In this document: positions 24,525 through 33,224 of the stretch, one piece after another
Layout of the letters: each line of letters opens with the position of its first letter
Numbering within the stretch: position 1 is the first letter of the stretch
Assembly: GCA_947488295.1 (NCBI GenBank)
Contig: CANKYU010000003.1
Location: 62,001-126,000 of the forward strand
Reading direction: 5' to 3'
Origin: an uncultured Anderseniella sp.
GTDB lineage: Bacteria; Pseudomonadota; Alphaproteobacteria; Rhizobiales; Aestuariivirgaceae
Length of the DNA stretch: 64,000 nucleotides
Made by a program: the position numbers and the translations under genes
Notes under the pieces: model-generated
Databases searched by the model: none
Told to the model about the DNA's origin: nothing
Seen by the model: the letters and a program-made list of their open reading frames with translations, nothing else

Positions 24525-25112
24525 ATGAGAGAGCTGGCAATTCTGACATTCGTTACCCTGGATGGTGTCATGCAGGCCCCGGCAATGCCGGATGAAGACC
24601 GCTCCGGCGGTTTTGCCCGTGGCGGCTGGGCAGCTCCTTATTGGGACGAGGTCATGTCCCAGGTTGGCCGTGAGGCAATGGCGCAACCGTATGACATGCT
24701 GTTCGGCCGCAAGACCTATGATCTTTTCGCCGGTCACTGGCCAGATGTTGAGGGCGATCCTGCTGCGGACATGATGAACGCGGCAACAAAACATGTTGTG
24801 ACTTCGTCACCGGATACTCTCAACTGGGCCAACTCCCATGCCATAACGGGAAATATCACCGACAAGGTTGCCGGGCTGAAGAACCAGGATGGCCCGTTGC
24901 TGCAGGTGCACGGAAGCGGTGAACTGATCCAGACACTTATGGCAGCGGATCTTGTCGACGAGTACCGCCTGTGGATCTTTCCGACAGTAGTCGGCCCCGG
25001 CAAACGCCTGTTTCAACAGAGTTATGGTCACAGATCACTTAGGTTGAGCAAATCCGAAGCCTGCCGCAACGGTGTCGTCATGAACATCTACCGCCACGAT
25101 ACGCAAAGCTGA
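24525..25112 (+). CDS. dihydrofolate-reductase-like (RibD C-terminal) protein
   Basis: A 195-aa protein of the YyaP/RibD_C group (ILTFVTLDGVMQAPAMPDED, MLFGRKTYDLFAGHWP, LLQVHGSGELIQTLMAADLV, EYRLWIFPTVVGPGKRLF). It is an NADPH-binding reductase fold of unknown substrate. GGGAGG precedes the ATG, 2 nt after the GFA stop, so the two genes form an operon. Confidence 0.87.
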   Translation: MRELAILTFVTLDGVMQAPAMPDEDRSGGFARGGWAAPYWDEVMSQVGREAMAQPYDMLFGRKTYDLFAGHWPDVEGDPAADMMNAATKHVVTSSPDTLNWANSHAITGNITDKVAGLKNQDGPLLQVHGSGELIQTLMAADLVDEYRLWIFPTVVGPGKRLFQQSYGHRSLRLSKSEACRNGVVMNIYRHDTQS

Positions 25113-25216
25113 AACCTGGGCGATTGATGCAATTGCTCATGTAGTGCAGTCTGGGTTTCTTGATCTGGCCGGATGCAGTTCGAACTTCCTGCCGGTGTAT
25201 CGAACAGGCCAGCTTG

Positions 25217-26425
25217 ATGTCCGCAACACACCTCAGCGATGATGGCATACCGTTTCTGGATCCGTCCGATCCGGGCTTCTCGATCCGCTCCGAAGCGGTG
25301 CTGCGTGCCCGCGACGTGAGCTGGTGGGCGCGCACGCCCTACGGCCTGGCAGTGCTGCGCTATGACGAAATGAAGCAGATGATCAACCATCCGCTGTTGC
25401 GGCAGGGGTCATACCGCTGGCCGGAGCACAATCAGGCAGGCGGGGTGTGGGCGCAATGGTGGAAGCGCATGATGCTGAACCGGGAAGGCGCCGATCATGC
25501 CCGGCTGCGCAAGCTCGGAGCGCCGGCGTTTGCGCCACGGCTGGTTGCCGGCATGATCCCGAAGTTTCAGGTTCTTGCCGAAGACCTGATCCGTGACTTC
25601 GAGGCCGATGGTAAGTGTGAGTTCATGAGCCGGTTTGCCGAACCCTATGCAACCCGTGTGGTTTGTGAACTGGTGGGAGTCTCGCACGAGCAATGGCAGG
25701 AGTTTGCCGACCTTGCTGTCACCATGGGGCTTGCATTGGGGGTGACCTATGCGCGTGATGAAGCCAGGATCAATGCGGCGACCACACGGTTTTTCGCCAT
25801 AGCCGAACAGATAGTTGCTGACCGCCGCCGCGAACCCAGGGATGATTTTATCTCCGCCTTGATCAATGCCAATGAGGACAAGGACACGCTCAGTGACCAG
25901 GAGCTGTACGACATGATCGTACTGTCCATCTTTGGCGGGATCGATACGACACGCAGCCAGATCGGGCTGGCTATGGCCATGTTCATTGAACATCCTGATC
26001 AATGGGCCCTGCTGGGCGACACTCCGGACCTGGCCCGCCCGGCGGTGGAAGAGGTCATGCGGCTGCGCCCGACCACCACCTGGGTGACCCGCGAAGCCAC
26101 CGAGGACTTTGAGTTCAAGGGCGTGCCGATTGCCAGAGGCACCACCATTCACCTGTTCTCAGGCGCTGCGGCCAGCGATCCTGACCACTTCACACCCGGT
26201 TTCGATATCACCGTCAAGCGCAAGCCGCATTTCGGGTTCGGTGGCGGCAGGCATCACTGCATCGGATCACAGATTGCCAGGGGCGACATGACGCAAGCGC
26301 TGAAGCTGCTGTCGCAAAGGCTGAAGAACCCGGTCTATGACGGTGAACCGCAATGGATGCCGGACAGCGGCAATACCGGCCCGGTCACTTTGCCGATGGC
26401 CTTTGACCCGGTTTCAGCCGGGTAG
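25217..26425 (+). CDS. cytochrome P450
   Basis: A 402-aa soluble bacterial P450. Motifs in order: I-helix oxygen-binding GGIDTT (240-245), ExxR in EVMR (279-282), and the haem loop FGFGGGRHHCIG with the thiolate C348. It hydroxylates a small organic substrate with electrons from a ferredoxin partner, which is not encoded nearby. The start at 25217 begins at MSATHLSDDG; an upstream in-frame ATG at 25160 has no family support. Confidence 0.93.
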   Translation: MSATHLSDDGIPFLDPSDPGFSIRSEAVLRARDVSWWARTPYGLAVLRYDEMKQMINHPLLRQGSYRWPEHNQAGGVWAQWWKRMMLNREGADHARLRKLGAPAFAPRLVAGMIPKFQVLAEDLIRDFEADGKCEFMSRFAEPYATRVVCELVGVSHEQWQEFADLAVTMGLALGVTYARDEARINAATTRFFAIAEQIVADRRREPRDDFISALINANEDKDTLSDQELYDMIVLSIFGGIDTTRSQIGLAMAMFIEHPDQWALLGDTPDLARPAVEEVMRLRPTTTWVTREATEDFEFKGVPIARGTTIHLFSGAAASDPDHFTPGFDITVKRKPHFGFGGGRHHCIGSQIARGDMTQALKLLSQRLKNPVYDGEPQWMPDSGNTGPVTLPMAFDPVSAG

Positions 26426-26456
26426 GCAAGAAGACGAGATATGTTAAGCTATCCGT

Positions 26457-27065
26457 ATGGTGATTATAAACAGTACAGTCGAAATGGATTGGCTGGTCTT
26501 TGATCTTGGTGGTGTTCTGTTCGACTTCGACGGTGTTGCGGGCGTGACAGAGTTGACGGGAATGTCACTGGATGAGGCCCATGAAGCTCTTGTGAACTCA
26601 CGTGCGGTGCATGCCCTGGAAACCGGCGGGATCAGCGCCGAGATTTTTGGCCGGCAGTTTGCAGAAGAGTTTGGCATTTCAATTTCCTCTGCGGAAATGG
26701 TGGCGTTATGGGCAAGTTGGGAAGCCGGTCCCAAGCCGGGTGCCATTGAACTGTTGGCATCGCTTCGCGACCAGCATTCAATCGCCTGCCTGACCAACAA
26801 CAACGCGATACATTGGGAACGGCTGAGCACACATTATGGGGTTCGAGGGTTGTTTCGCAGGTGTTATCTGTCCCATGAAATGGGGCTCATGAAGCCGGAC
26901 CCGGAAATTTTCGAGCGTGTGATCGAAGATCTTGGCACGCGCGCTGCAACAATTACATATTTCGACGACAGGCAGGACATTGTCGATGCCGCGCTGGCTT
27001 GCGGGTTGAATGCCCATCAGGTTTCAGGCCCGGGAGATATTCGAAATGTCCTTGGATTGAACTGA
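26457..27065 (+). CDS. HAD-superfamily hydrolase (subclass IA)
   Basis: A 202-aa HAD phosphatase similar to YihX-type sugar-phosphatases. Motif I is DLGGVLFD, motif II CLTNNN, motif III MGLMKPDPEIF, and motif IV YFDDRQDIVDAA. A start at the second Met (26484, MDWLVFDLGG) is also possible. Probably dephosphorylates a small phosphorylated metabolite in the cytosol. It follows the P450 gene by 31 bp and may share its transcript. Confidence 0.88.
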   Translation: MVIINSTVEMDWLVFDLGGVLFDFDGVAGVTELTGMSLDEAHEALVNSRAVHALETGGISAEIFGRQFAEEFGISISSAEMVALWASWEAGPKPGAIELLASLRDQHSIACLTNNNAIHWERLSTHYGVRGLFRRCYLSHEMGLMKPDPEIFERVIEDLGTRAATITYFDDRQDIVDAALACGLNAHQVSGPGDIRNVLGLN

Positions 27066-27167
27066 TGAGCTGTTTTATGCCGCCAGCTTGCGTATGGTAA
27101 GAGCATGGAAGGCGGTCTGTGAAGTGATCATTCACGGGACTTTCGCAAGTTTCAGGAGCACCTTGAA

Positions 27168-27347
27168 ATGCCTTGGAAGAAGGCAGTCTTGTTTACAGCG
27201 GGCGTCATGTTTCTCGGCTTGGGAGCTGCAGTTGTCTATTCGGGTCTTGCAAGCAATAGATACATCGACTTATGTGATGATCCCACCTCTGGTCGCTATA
27301 TCCAGGATGCAGACAAGCGTCAGGAATACTGCTCGCAGTGGAGATAA
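27168..27347 (+). CDS. 59-aa membrane-anchored or secreted small protein
   Basis: A short gene with AGGAG 10 nt before ATG. The product starts MPWKKAVLFTAGVMFLGLGAAV, a positively charged N-terminus plus one hydrophobic helix (about 6-26), followed by a polar 33-residue tail with two Cys (C36, C55) that could form a periplasmic disulfide. No family is recognised. It stands alone between the HAD and RidA genes. Confidence 0.6.
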   Translation: MPWKKAVLFTAGVMFLGLGAAVVYSGLASNRYIDLCDDPTSGRYIQDADKRQEYCSQWR

Positions 27348-27498
27348 GTTTCCCTGTTATGTGGAGATACATTGAGCTGCCCAACCACATCCCGGGTCGG
27401 GTCTGGGTTCACACGTCGTCTCCGCACGGCTCTTGTACATCCTGCCTTTTGCCTGAAAATGATCCGGTTCCCAGGGCCGAACCAAGGAGAAAGTCCAC

Positions 27499-27987
27499 AT
27501 GACAACACCCGAACAAAGGCTGTCCGAACTTGGGCTTGAGTTGCCGGCTCCGATCAAGTTGCCGGAGACACTGCATTTGCCCTTCGCCTTCATAAACATA
27601 CACGGCAGCCGGGTGTTCATATCCGGCCATCCGAAACAGTTGCCGGACGGCACGATTGGCGGGCCTTACGGACAAGTGGGAGCACAACTGACGACCGAGG
27701 ATGCGCAGTTGGCTGCCCGCGATGTGGCTTTGTCGATGCTGGCCAATCTCAAGGCTGAAATCGGTGAATTGTCCCGGGTGGCAGGCTGGCTCCGGGTTTT
27801 CGGCATGGTCAATTCTGTGCCCGGATATGACCTGCAGCATGTTGTGATCAACGGCTTCAGCGACCTGATCATTGAGGTTTTCGGACCGGAGATCGGGCGC
27901 CATGCACGCTCGGCGATCGGCGTTGCCGGACTGCCGATGAATTTTGCCATGGAGATTGAAGCCGAGTTGCAGCTTTATGATAACTGA
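27499..27987 (+). CDS. RidA-family protein (Rid/YjgF/UK114)
   Basis: A 162-aa protein of the larger Rid subgroup (FINIHGSRVFISGHPKQLPD, LTTEDAQLAARDVALSMLAN, LRVFGMVNSVPGY, ARSAIGVAGLPMNFAMEIEA). The Rid fold deaminates reactive enamine/imine intermediates. The RidA-critical Arg is replaced: here the region reads NFAMEIEAE rather than the R-containing VEI(E)xx block, so imine deaminase activity is uncertain. AAGGAG precedes the ATG. Confidence 0.86.
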   Translation: MTTPEQRLSELGLELPAPIKLPETLHLPFAFINIHGSRVFISGHPKQLPDGTIGGPYGQVGAQLTTEDAQLAARDVALSMLANLKAEIGELSRVAGWLRVFGMVNSVPGYDLQHVVINGFSDLIIEVFGPEIGRHARSAIGVAGLPMNFAMEIEAELQLYDN

Positions 27988-28028
27988 CGGCAACCGGCCA
28001 ACCGGTCAGGTTTGCTGCCAAAGGCAAA

Positions 28029-28318
28029 CTAGAACATCCACGCGACACCGCCCTGAACAATATGGGTTTCGTAAGTGCCCGACGCATGATCATCGCCGCC
28101 GCCTTCTCCGAGTGACAGGGCGTTGAGGACAGCCTTGTAGCGGTAGCCGACATCGGCTGTCAGGCTGTCTGTCAGCGCGAAGCGGACACCGGCGCCAAAC
28201 TGGCCTGCAAAGGCCGGCTGGAAGTCATCCACATCACCGTCGCCGCCGTCGATTTCCATCCGGCTGTCAACAAAGGCCATGCCCAGGCCGGTTATTTCTT
28301 TTTCAGTTTCTGAATCTG
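28029..28318 (-). pseudogene. 3' remnant of an outer-membrane beta-barrel gene
   Basis: The frame ending at 28029 encodes a C-terminal barrel segment: GAGVRFALTDSLTADVGYRY, THIVQGGVAWMF, with the terminal Phe that marks outer-membrane proteins. An ATG at 28280 would give 83 aa, but the frame stays open and barrel-like upstream (EITGLGMAFVDS) into the 3' end of rsgA. Homologues of this type are about 200 aa with a signal peptide, so the N-terminal half is missing. It is best read as a truncated gene fused next to rsgA. Confidence 0.6.
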
Positions 28319-29368
28319 CCGAATAGTTTTGCCGAGCGCTTTGTCCTTGGACTTTCTCTGGGCAAGGCTGGCCGAATTATGCCGGTCTTCCGCCACCAGC
28401 TTTTGCCAGCGCGCCAACCGTACCGTGTCGACTTCCCCGGCCTCGATGGCATCCCGGACCGCGCATCCCGGCTCCGTCTCGTGCTGGCAGTCGTTGAACC
28501 TGCACTGAGTTGAAAGCGCGTGCAGGTCGGAAAACACATCGGCGACACCGGTTCCCACATCGGTCAGCTGAAGCTCACGCATGCCGGGTGTATCCAGAAC
28601 TGCGCAGCCGTCCGGCAGGATGTGAAGCTGGCGGCTTGTCGTGGTGTGGCGGCCCTTGGCATCATCTTCGCGTATCGCCTGGGTCTCGATTGCCTGGGTG
28701 CCCGACAATGTATTGATCAGCGTTGACTTGCCGACGCCGGACGATCCCAGAAAGGCAAGCGTCTGACCCGGCCTGCACCAGTCTGCCAGTTTCGATTTCG
28801 GCTCCTCGCCGCGAGCATCGAGAACCACAACCGGCACCTGGTCGGAGATGGCGCCAGCCTCCGCCACATACTGGTCCGGTGCCTCGCAGAGATCGCTCTT
28901 GGTCAGGATGATGACCGGCGCCACTTCGGCCTCGAAGGCCAGGGCGATATAACGTTCAAGCCGGGCCACGTTGAAATCCTGGTTGCAGGAAGTCACAATG
29001 AACGCCGTGTCGATATTGGCGGCGATCAACTGGGTCTGGCGGTCGTGCCCGGCGGCGCGGCGCTTGATGAGGCTCTTGCGCTCAAGCACCCGGCTCGAAG
29101 CAGGACGGGCCGGGTCCAGCAACAGCCAGTCTCCCACCGTTGCATCGGGTCCGGGAGGAATGATCGTATCCACTCCGTCGCCCACCGCATGCAGGCCATT
29201 GCGATGGACTTCGATGACGCGAACAGGTGGTGTTTCCGCCATCTCTTCGACGCTGATCTGCTGGGCGAAAAAAGGCTGCCAGCCAAGGGTCTGTAGTTTC
29301 GAGAGTTTGCGTTTCGCATCACCGCCTTGTGCGGTGGGCTTGAGGAATTGAGAGTAATCCCGTGTCAT
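28292..29368 (-). CDS. rsgA: ribosome small-subunit GTPase RsgA
   Basis: A 358-aa circularly permuted GTPase that helps late maturation of the 30S subunit. Order seen: OB-fold (about 40-110), G4 TKSD, G1 GSSGVGKST, G3 DTPGM, then the zinc knuckle CRFNDCQHETEPGC. The lysine-rich tail is typical. Single gene on the minus strand; its end touches the barrel remnant. Confidence 0.95.
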   Translation of the reverse strand: MTRDYSQFLKPTAQGGDAKRKLSKLQTLGWQPFFAQQISVEEMAETPPVRVIEVHRNGLHAVGDGVDTIIPPGPDATVGDWLLLDPARPASSRVLERKSLIKRRAAGHDRQTQLIAANIDTAFIVTSCNQDFNVARLERYIALAFEAEVAPVIILTKSDLCEAPDQYVAEAGAISDQVPVVVLDARGEEPKSKLADWCRPGQTLAFLGSSGVGKSTLINTLSGTQAIETQAIREDDAKGRHTTTSRQLHILPDGCAVLDTPGMRELQLTDVGTGVADVFSDLHALSTQCRFNDCQHETEPGCAVRDAIEAGEVDTVRLARWQKLVAEDRHNSASLAQRKSKDKALGKTIRQIQKLKKK

Positions 29369-29613
29369 TTGTATGAACTTTCATGGTCCGGCCGCGGGCA
29401 CGGCCCGGGCATAGGTGTCGGTTGTCGCTGAAGTCGCAGGCAGACGGGGCATCGGCCGGGATCGGCAAATGCGGCTTTTCCGTTTGAGCTTTGCGTTGGG
29501 AGACCATCGTGCCTCCCCACCTTACCGGGACATAAAACCTCCATGTTGACGTCTGTTGGTAGCACGGGCGGCGGCTATTTTCCAGCTTCCTGCGATACTG
29601 CAGAGCCGAAAGG

Positions 29614-30660
29614 TTATTGGGACCCGGTTATGCCTTCTGTGCCCGGCATAAACTCTTCGATTATGGCCTCGATGTCCGGTTTGTCGCGGTTGAGATAGGC
29701 CGCGGCGCGCCGTTTGGCGCCGGCGGACATCAGGAACGGCCAGAGATAATAGGCTATTGCACGGGCAGGATTGCGGCTCGACGTTCGAAGATACTCCCTC
29801 AGCATGACGAGTTTTTCCCGCCAGGTCTGTTGCTCATAGGCTTCCGGCCATGGAGAGTTCTTCAGGATTCTTTCAAACCAGGCGGAATCCGCTTTCCAGA
29901 TGGGTCTGCGCCATTTGCTCCATGGTTTTGCTCCCGTATAGTGCTTGATCCATGGGGTCTTCGTGCCGCCCATGGCGAAATAGTAGTCATTCAGGTTCCA
30001 GCGCGGATCCAGTGCTTTCCAGCGTCCGGCTGCCACTGCATTCAACGCATCCTGGTCATGATATTGCCATTTGCGTGGATTGGACGCCGCATAGTCACGC
30101 ACGTCCGACAAAAGGCCGGTCTTCAGTGTCAGTTTCCAGTCGAACAGCATGACTCCGGAATTGAAATAGCCGGCGGTTTCCGGCATGCCGAGCAGCTCTC
30201 TGGCCTGTTTTATTCTGTCATCCTGATATTGACCTATGTCGTGTGCGGCGGCGAACGGATAACCCTCAAGATCACTCAACAGCAATGGCTCAATCGGTGC
30301 CAGCACACGCGTATCTGCATCCAGATACAGCAAACGGTCGAATTCGGCAGGAACAATGCTGTCCAGCGCGAGACGCAGGTAACCGGCTTTCGTCACCCGT
30401 TCGCTGACATGAAAGCTGTCATTGATCAGTTCGTCCGAGGAAAAGTTCTCCACGCAAGGCGGCATCTGGTGCTGCTCAAGAAACCTGTTTGCCGTTTCAA
30501 TATCGTGATCATCGATGTCGACGCCGGCAAGCAGGCAGGAAACCGGCATGGACGCAGGCAGATTATCCCTGATGCTGATCAGCATGCAGCAGGCAGCCGG
30601 CAGGAAGTTGATATCTGCAGATGTCACGATCTGGCATTTGAGTTTGGTCGGCGTGTGCAT
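29614..30660 (-). CDS. family 8 glycosyltransferase (LgtC-like)
   Basis: A 348-aa GT8 retaining glycosyltransferase acting on lipopolysaccharide or another surface glycan from a UDP-sugar. Motifs: N-terminal IVTSADINFLPAACCMLISI, DxD in LYLDADTRV (D114, D116), YFNSGVMLFD, HDQDALN, and the catalytic region HYTGAKPW. The C-terminal about 90 residues are basic and amphipathic, suiting peripheral membrane attachment. The start ATG is 30660. A 551-codon open frame on the other strand is its shadow. Confidence 0.9.
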   Translation of the reverse strand: MHTPTKLKCQIVTSADINFLPAACCMLISIRDNLPASMPVSCLLAGVDIDDHDIETANRFLEQHQMPPCVENFSSDELINDSFHVSERVTKAGYLRLALDSIVPAEFDRLLYLDADTRVLAPIEPLLLSDLEGYPFAAAHDIGQYQDDRIKQARELLGMPETAGYFNSGVMLFDWKLTLKTGLLSDVRDYAASNPRKWQYHDQDALNAVAAGRWKALDPRWNLNDYYFAMGGTKTPWIKHYTGAKPWSKWRRPIWKADSAWFERILKNSPWPEAYEQQTWREKLVMLREYLRTSSRNPARAIAYYLWPFLMSAGAKRRAAAYLNRDKPDIEAIIEEFMPGTEGITGSQ

Positions 30661-30795
30661 CAAGTCTCAATCTTTGTTGCCGGCAGAAGATATGTCCAGG
30701 ATTACAAGCCCACATTGCTCCATTTGCAGGTTCTAGCGTGGTTCGGACAGCTTGCAATAGCTGACATGTGGCAATCTACATTTGTTGCAGCGGGT

Positions 30796-31851
30796 TTACA
30801 TCGCCAGTCGGTGCGGTTTGCGGTCAGCAAGCAGATCGGTCACGCCGGCGCCGAGCCACATGCAGACCAGTGCGACCCACGCCGTCAGTGCCAGAACCGC
30901 GCCGCCTGTCATGCCTGCGCCGACCGCGCATCCGCCAGCCAGCATGCTGCCAAACCCCATCAGGCAGGCACCGGCTATGTAACGCGGCATCGGCGCGTGC
31001 TCGTCGAATGTCTGGATGTGAAAATCACCCGCCACGACGGATGCAATAAAGGATCCGGCGAACACACCCGGCACAAGGCCCAGTCCGAAGCCCAGCGACA
31101 CGTTGGGCTGATTGACCACAGCCATCAGGGTGTCGGCGGACGGGCCGGTAAAACTGACACTTTGAACCGGAACGATATCGAAGGACTGGCTGGCCAGCGT
31201 CGCGGTGAACCACCACCCGGCCGTGACTGCAAGTCCCACCGTCAGGCCGGTCGCAATCAACTGCATCGGTAGTTTGTGATGCATGGCCAGTGCTGCTGCA
31301 AGCGCCAGCGTGACAAGGCCCGCCGCCAGTCCGGCATTGTGTGGAACATGGTCCATCAGGTTTCTGGCCTCCGGCCCGACCAGCCACAATGACGCGAGCT
31401 TGAGCCGGGCGGGAGACAGGACGCCCCGCAATGACGCCTGCGCCACCACGGTCAGGATCAGGCCGGTTATCAGGGCCCTGAGATTGCCGGTTGCCGACAG
31501 CACCAGCAAACGGCTGGCGCAACCGCGGGCCAGGACCATGCCCGACCCGAACATCAGCCCGCCGATCATTGCGCCGGACAGGGAACCGGTAGTCGAGAGC
31601 TGGCGCACCGAGGCTGAGTCGAGGATGCCGGTTGAAAACAATAGCTGGACACCGAGCAGGGCGGCGCCGAACGCCAGCAGCCAGACGGCTGTCTTGGGCC
31701 CGGGCAACCCGTGCCAGAATTCGATTGTCGCCGATCTGAGGCAGAACCGGCTGCGCTGTGCCGCGATGCCGAACAGGAAACCTATGGCACCCCCGCCGAT
31801 GGTGGCGCTACCGGCATCACTGAAGTTTTCCGTAAGCCAACTCAGGTCCAC
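30796..31851 (-). CDS. YeeE/YedE-family (thiosulfate) transporter
   Basis: A 351-aa inner-membrane protein with about ten helices. Conserved cysteines expected in the TsuA/YeeE channel that passes thiosulfate are present: SRFCLRSA, LARGCASR and LAGGCAVGAGMTGG. The last block is the sulfur-transport signature. No TusA-like or rhodanese partner is adjacent. A perfect FixK/FNR box lies 110 bp upstream, suggesting induction at low oxygen. Confidence 0.88.
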   Translation of the reverse strand: MDLSWLTENFSDAGSATIGGGAIGFLFGIAAQRSRFCLRSATIEFWHGLPGPKTAVWLLAFGAALLGVQLLFSTGILDSASVRQLSTTGSLSGAMIGGLMFGSGMVLARGCASRLLVLSATGNLRALITGLILTVVAQASLRGVLSPARLKLASLWLVGPEARNLMDHVPHNAGLAAGLVTLALAAALAMHHKLPMQLIATGLTVGLAVTAGWWFTATLASQSFDIVPVQSVSFTGPSADTLMAVVNQPNVSLGFGLGLVPGVFAGSFIASVVAGDFHIQTFDEHAPMPRYIAGACLMGFGSMLAGGCAVGAGMTGGAVLALTAWVALVCMWLGAGVTDLLADRKPHRLAM

Positions 31852-31961
31852 CGGGGTCTCCCGTCGTGCCGGTAATTCCAGTCATGTCGGGAGAACCGTG
31901 TATCGCACTGCGCTGTCAGTCACCCTGCCATGACTTGCTAGCACTCACGCATGACATCACC

Positions 31962-31975
31962 TTGATCTGGATCAA
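31962..31975. promoter_or_regulatory. FixK/FNR box (anaerobox)
   Basis: TTGATCTGGATCAA matches the TTGAT-N4-ATCAA consensus of FixK/FnrL/Anr without mismatch. It lies between the end of the DUF4870-like gene and the start of the YeeE gene, so YeeE is the only gene it can serve as an upstream activator site. Confidence 0.7.
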
Positions 31976-32020
31976 CACGGCGGACAATCGGGGACCGGCC
32001 GGAGGTTTGCCGGCAGGCTG

Positions 32021-32392
32021 CTAAAACAGCCAGGTTTCGACATTGGCGACGGGTTTTCCAGCCGATGCAGCCTGCAGTCCCTTGATGCATCGAACGATCA
32101 GCCACACGGCCACGGCCAGAAGCAGCAGGAAGCCGATACCGACGATCATGAGCATGGCACTGATCAGGGAATATAGCAGTCCGATCCAGAAGGTGCGGAT
32201 CGCGTAGCGGTAATGGTTCTGGCTGACCTGATCAGCCTGGCCCTGGTTGACGTAGCAGAATATCAGTCCAACCAGTGTCGACAGTCCGCCCAGCACGAAC
32301 CCGGCCAGATACAGGATATAGACAAGGGTCACATTGTTCTTGCCGGGTGCCAGCCAGTCGCCGGGCCCGGTGTTTGCAGGTGTGTCAGGCAT
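32021..32392 (-). CDS. DUF4870-like membrane protein
   Basis: A 123-aa protein with a polar N-terminus and about three hydrophobic helices (VTLVYILYLAGFVLGGLST, RTFWIGLLYSLISAMLMIVG, FLLLLAVAVWLIVRCIKGL). This is the layout of DUF4870/TM2-type proteins, often in gas-vesicle or transport contexts but unassigned. The start at 32392 follows AAAGG. Stands alone. Confidence 0.78.
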   Translation of the reverse strand: MPDTPANTGPGDWLAPGKNNVTLVYILYLAGFVLGGLSTLVGLIFCYVNQGQADQVSQNHYRYAIRTFWIGLLYSLISAMLMIVGIGFLLLLAVAVWLIVRCIKGLQAASAGKPVANVETWLF

Positions 32393-32549
32393 GTTCGACC
32401 TTTCTTTTTGTAATAGCTGGATGTGATCCGGGCATGTGCAGCAGATTAACCAATATTCGCGTCTTGTCACTGTCGTCAGCGCCGCCGGTTTGATTCACGC
32501 TCTCACCATACCTATCTAAGATGCTGATATTTATGGAGGAAAATCCCTT

Positions 32550-33068
32550 TTGGGTTTTGCGAACAGAAATGTCCGGTTTCTGTACCTGGCTACAGCGCTG
32601 GTGCTGGTCGTGCTGACGGCCCTGCTGTGGCCGCCCGCCCGTGCACCGCATTTTGAGCGTCCCGAAATGGCTTTTCAGATGGAGGTTTCCAGATCTGTTG
32701 ATCCGGGCTGCAGGCTGCCTGGAGACACAGGGGGAATTCGGTTCAGCCCCGGCCGTCCCCATTGTCCGCATCTCGAAGCGATGCTGGGGAAAGTCTTCAA
32801 TCCGGCGGACGCCGTCAGCCATGCAAGGCTGGATTTGGAAAGAGGCGCCTTCCGTTTCATTGGAAGGTCCGCCGGAGCTCGATCAGAGGTAGTGATACCG
32901 GGGATCGAATATGCATCCAAAGGTCTGCGGAACGCACTTTACGACAGCACCTGTGTGGTCGTGCTGCGAACACAGTGCAAGGTATTTTCCGATTTCGACA
33001 AGTACGCCGAAACCTACAATACCGCGCCACTGAACAAACCATGTCACAGTTCCTCTTCCTGCAAGTGA
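32550..33068 (+). CDS. exported hypothetical protein
   Basis: A 172-aa protein with a TTG start 9 nt after GGAGGA. The N-terminus NRNVRFLYLATALVLVVLTA is a signal anchor. The mature part has six Cys, four of them in the first and last thirds (GCRLPG, HCPHLE, CVVLRTQCKVF, PCHSSSSCK), suggesting disulfides in the periplasm. No family is recognised. An overlapping ATG at 32533 leads to another frame that stops early. Confidence 0.6.
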   Translation: MGFANRNVRFLYLATALVLVVLTALLWPPARAPHFERPEMAFQMEVSRSVDPGCRLPGDTGGIRFSPGRPHCPHLEAMLGKVFNPADAVSHARLDLERGAFRFIGRSAGARSEVVIPGIEYASKGLRNALYDSTCVVVLRTQCKVFSDFDKYAETYNTAPLNKPCHSSSSCK

Positions 33069-33224
33069 GCTGTAAGCAGTTGCCGTCCGGCGGATAGTCC
33101 TGCCCGCTCCTGGGCCCGTGAAGCCTTTCCTGAGAAGCTTTAACGTGTTCATCTTCAGGCTTTCTATCAGTGCGTTGATGGTTCTGTTGTCCATGACTGC
33201 AAACATTGGCTTGGAACGAAAGTG

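Noticed and set aside
29319..29507. 62-codon minus-strand frame upstream of rsgA with GGGGAGG before its ATG
   Set aside because: The ribosome site is close (4 nt) and the peptide is Pro/Arg-rich without structure; it overlaps the rsgA start by 50 bp. Not supported enough to call.
29617..31272. 551-codon open frame on the plus strand
   Set aside because: It runs antisense through the GT8 and YeeE genes, has no recognisable domain, no membrane helix pattern and no ribosome site. It is a codon-bias shadow.
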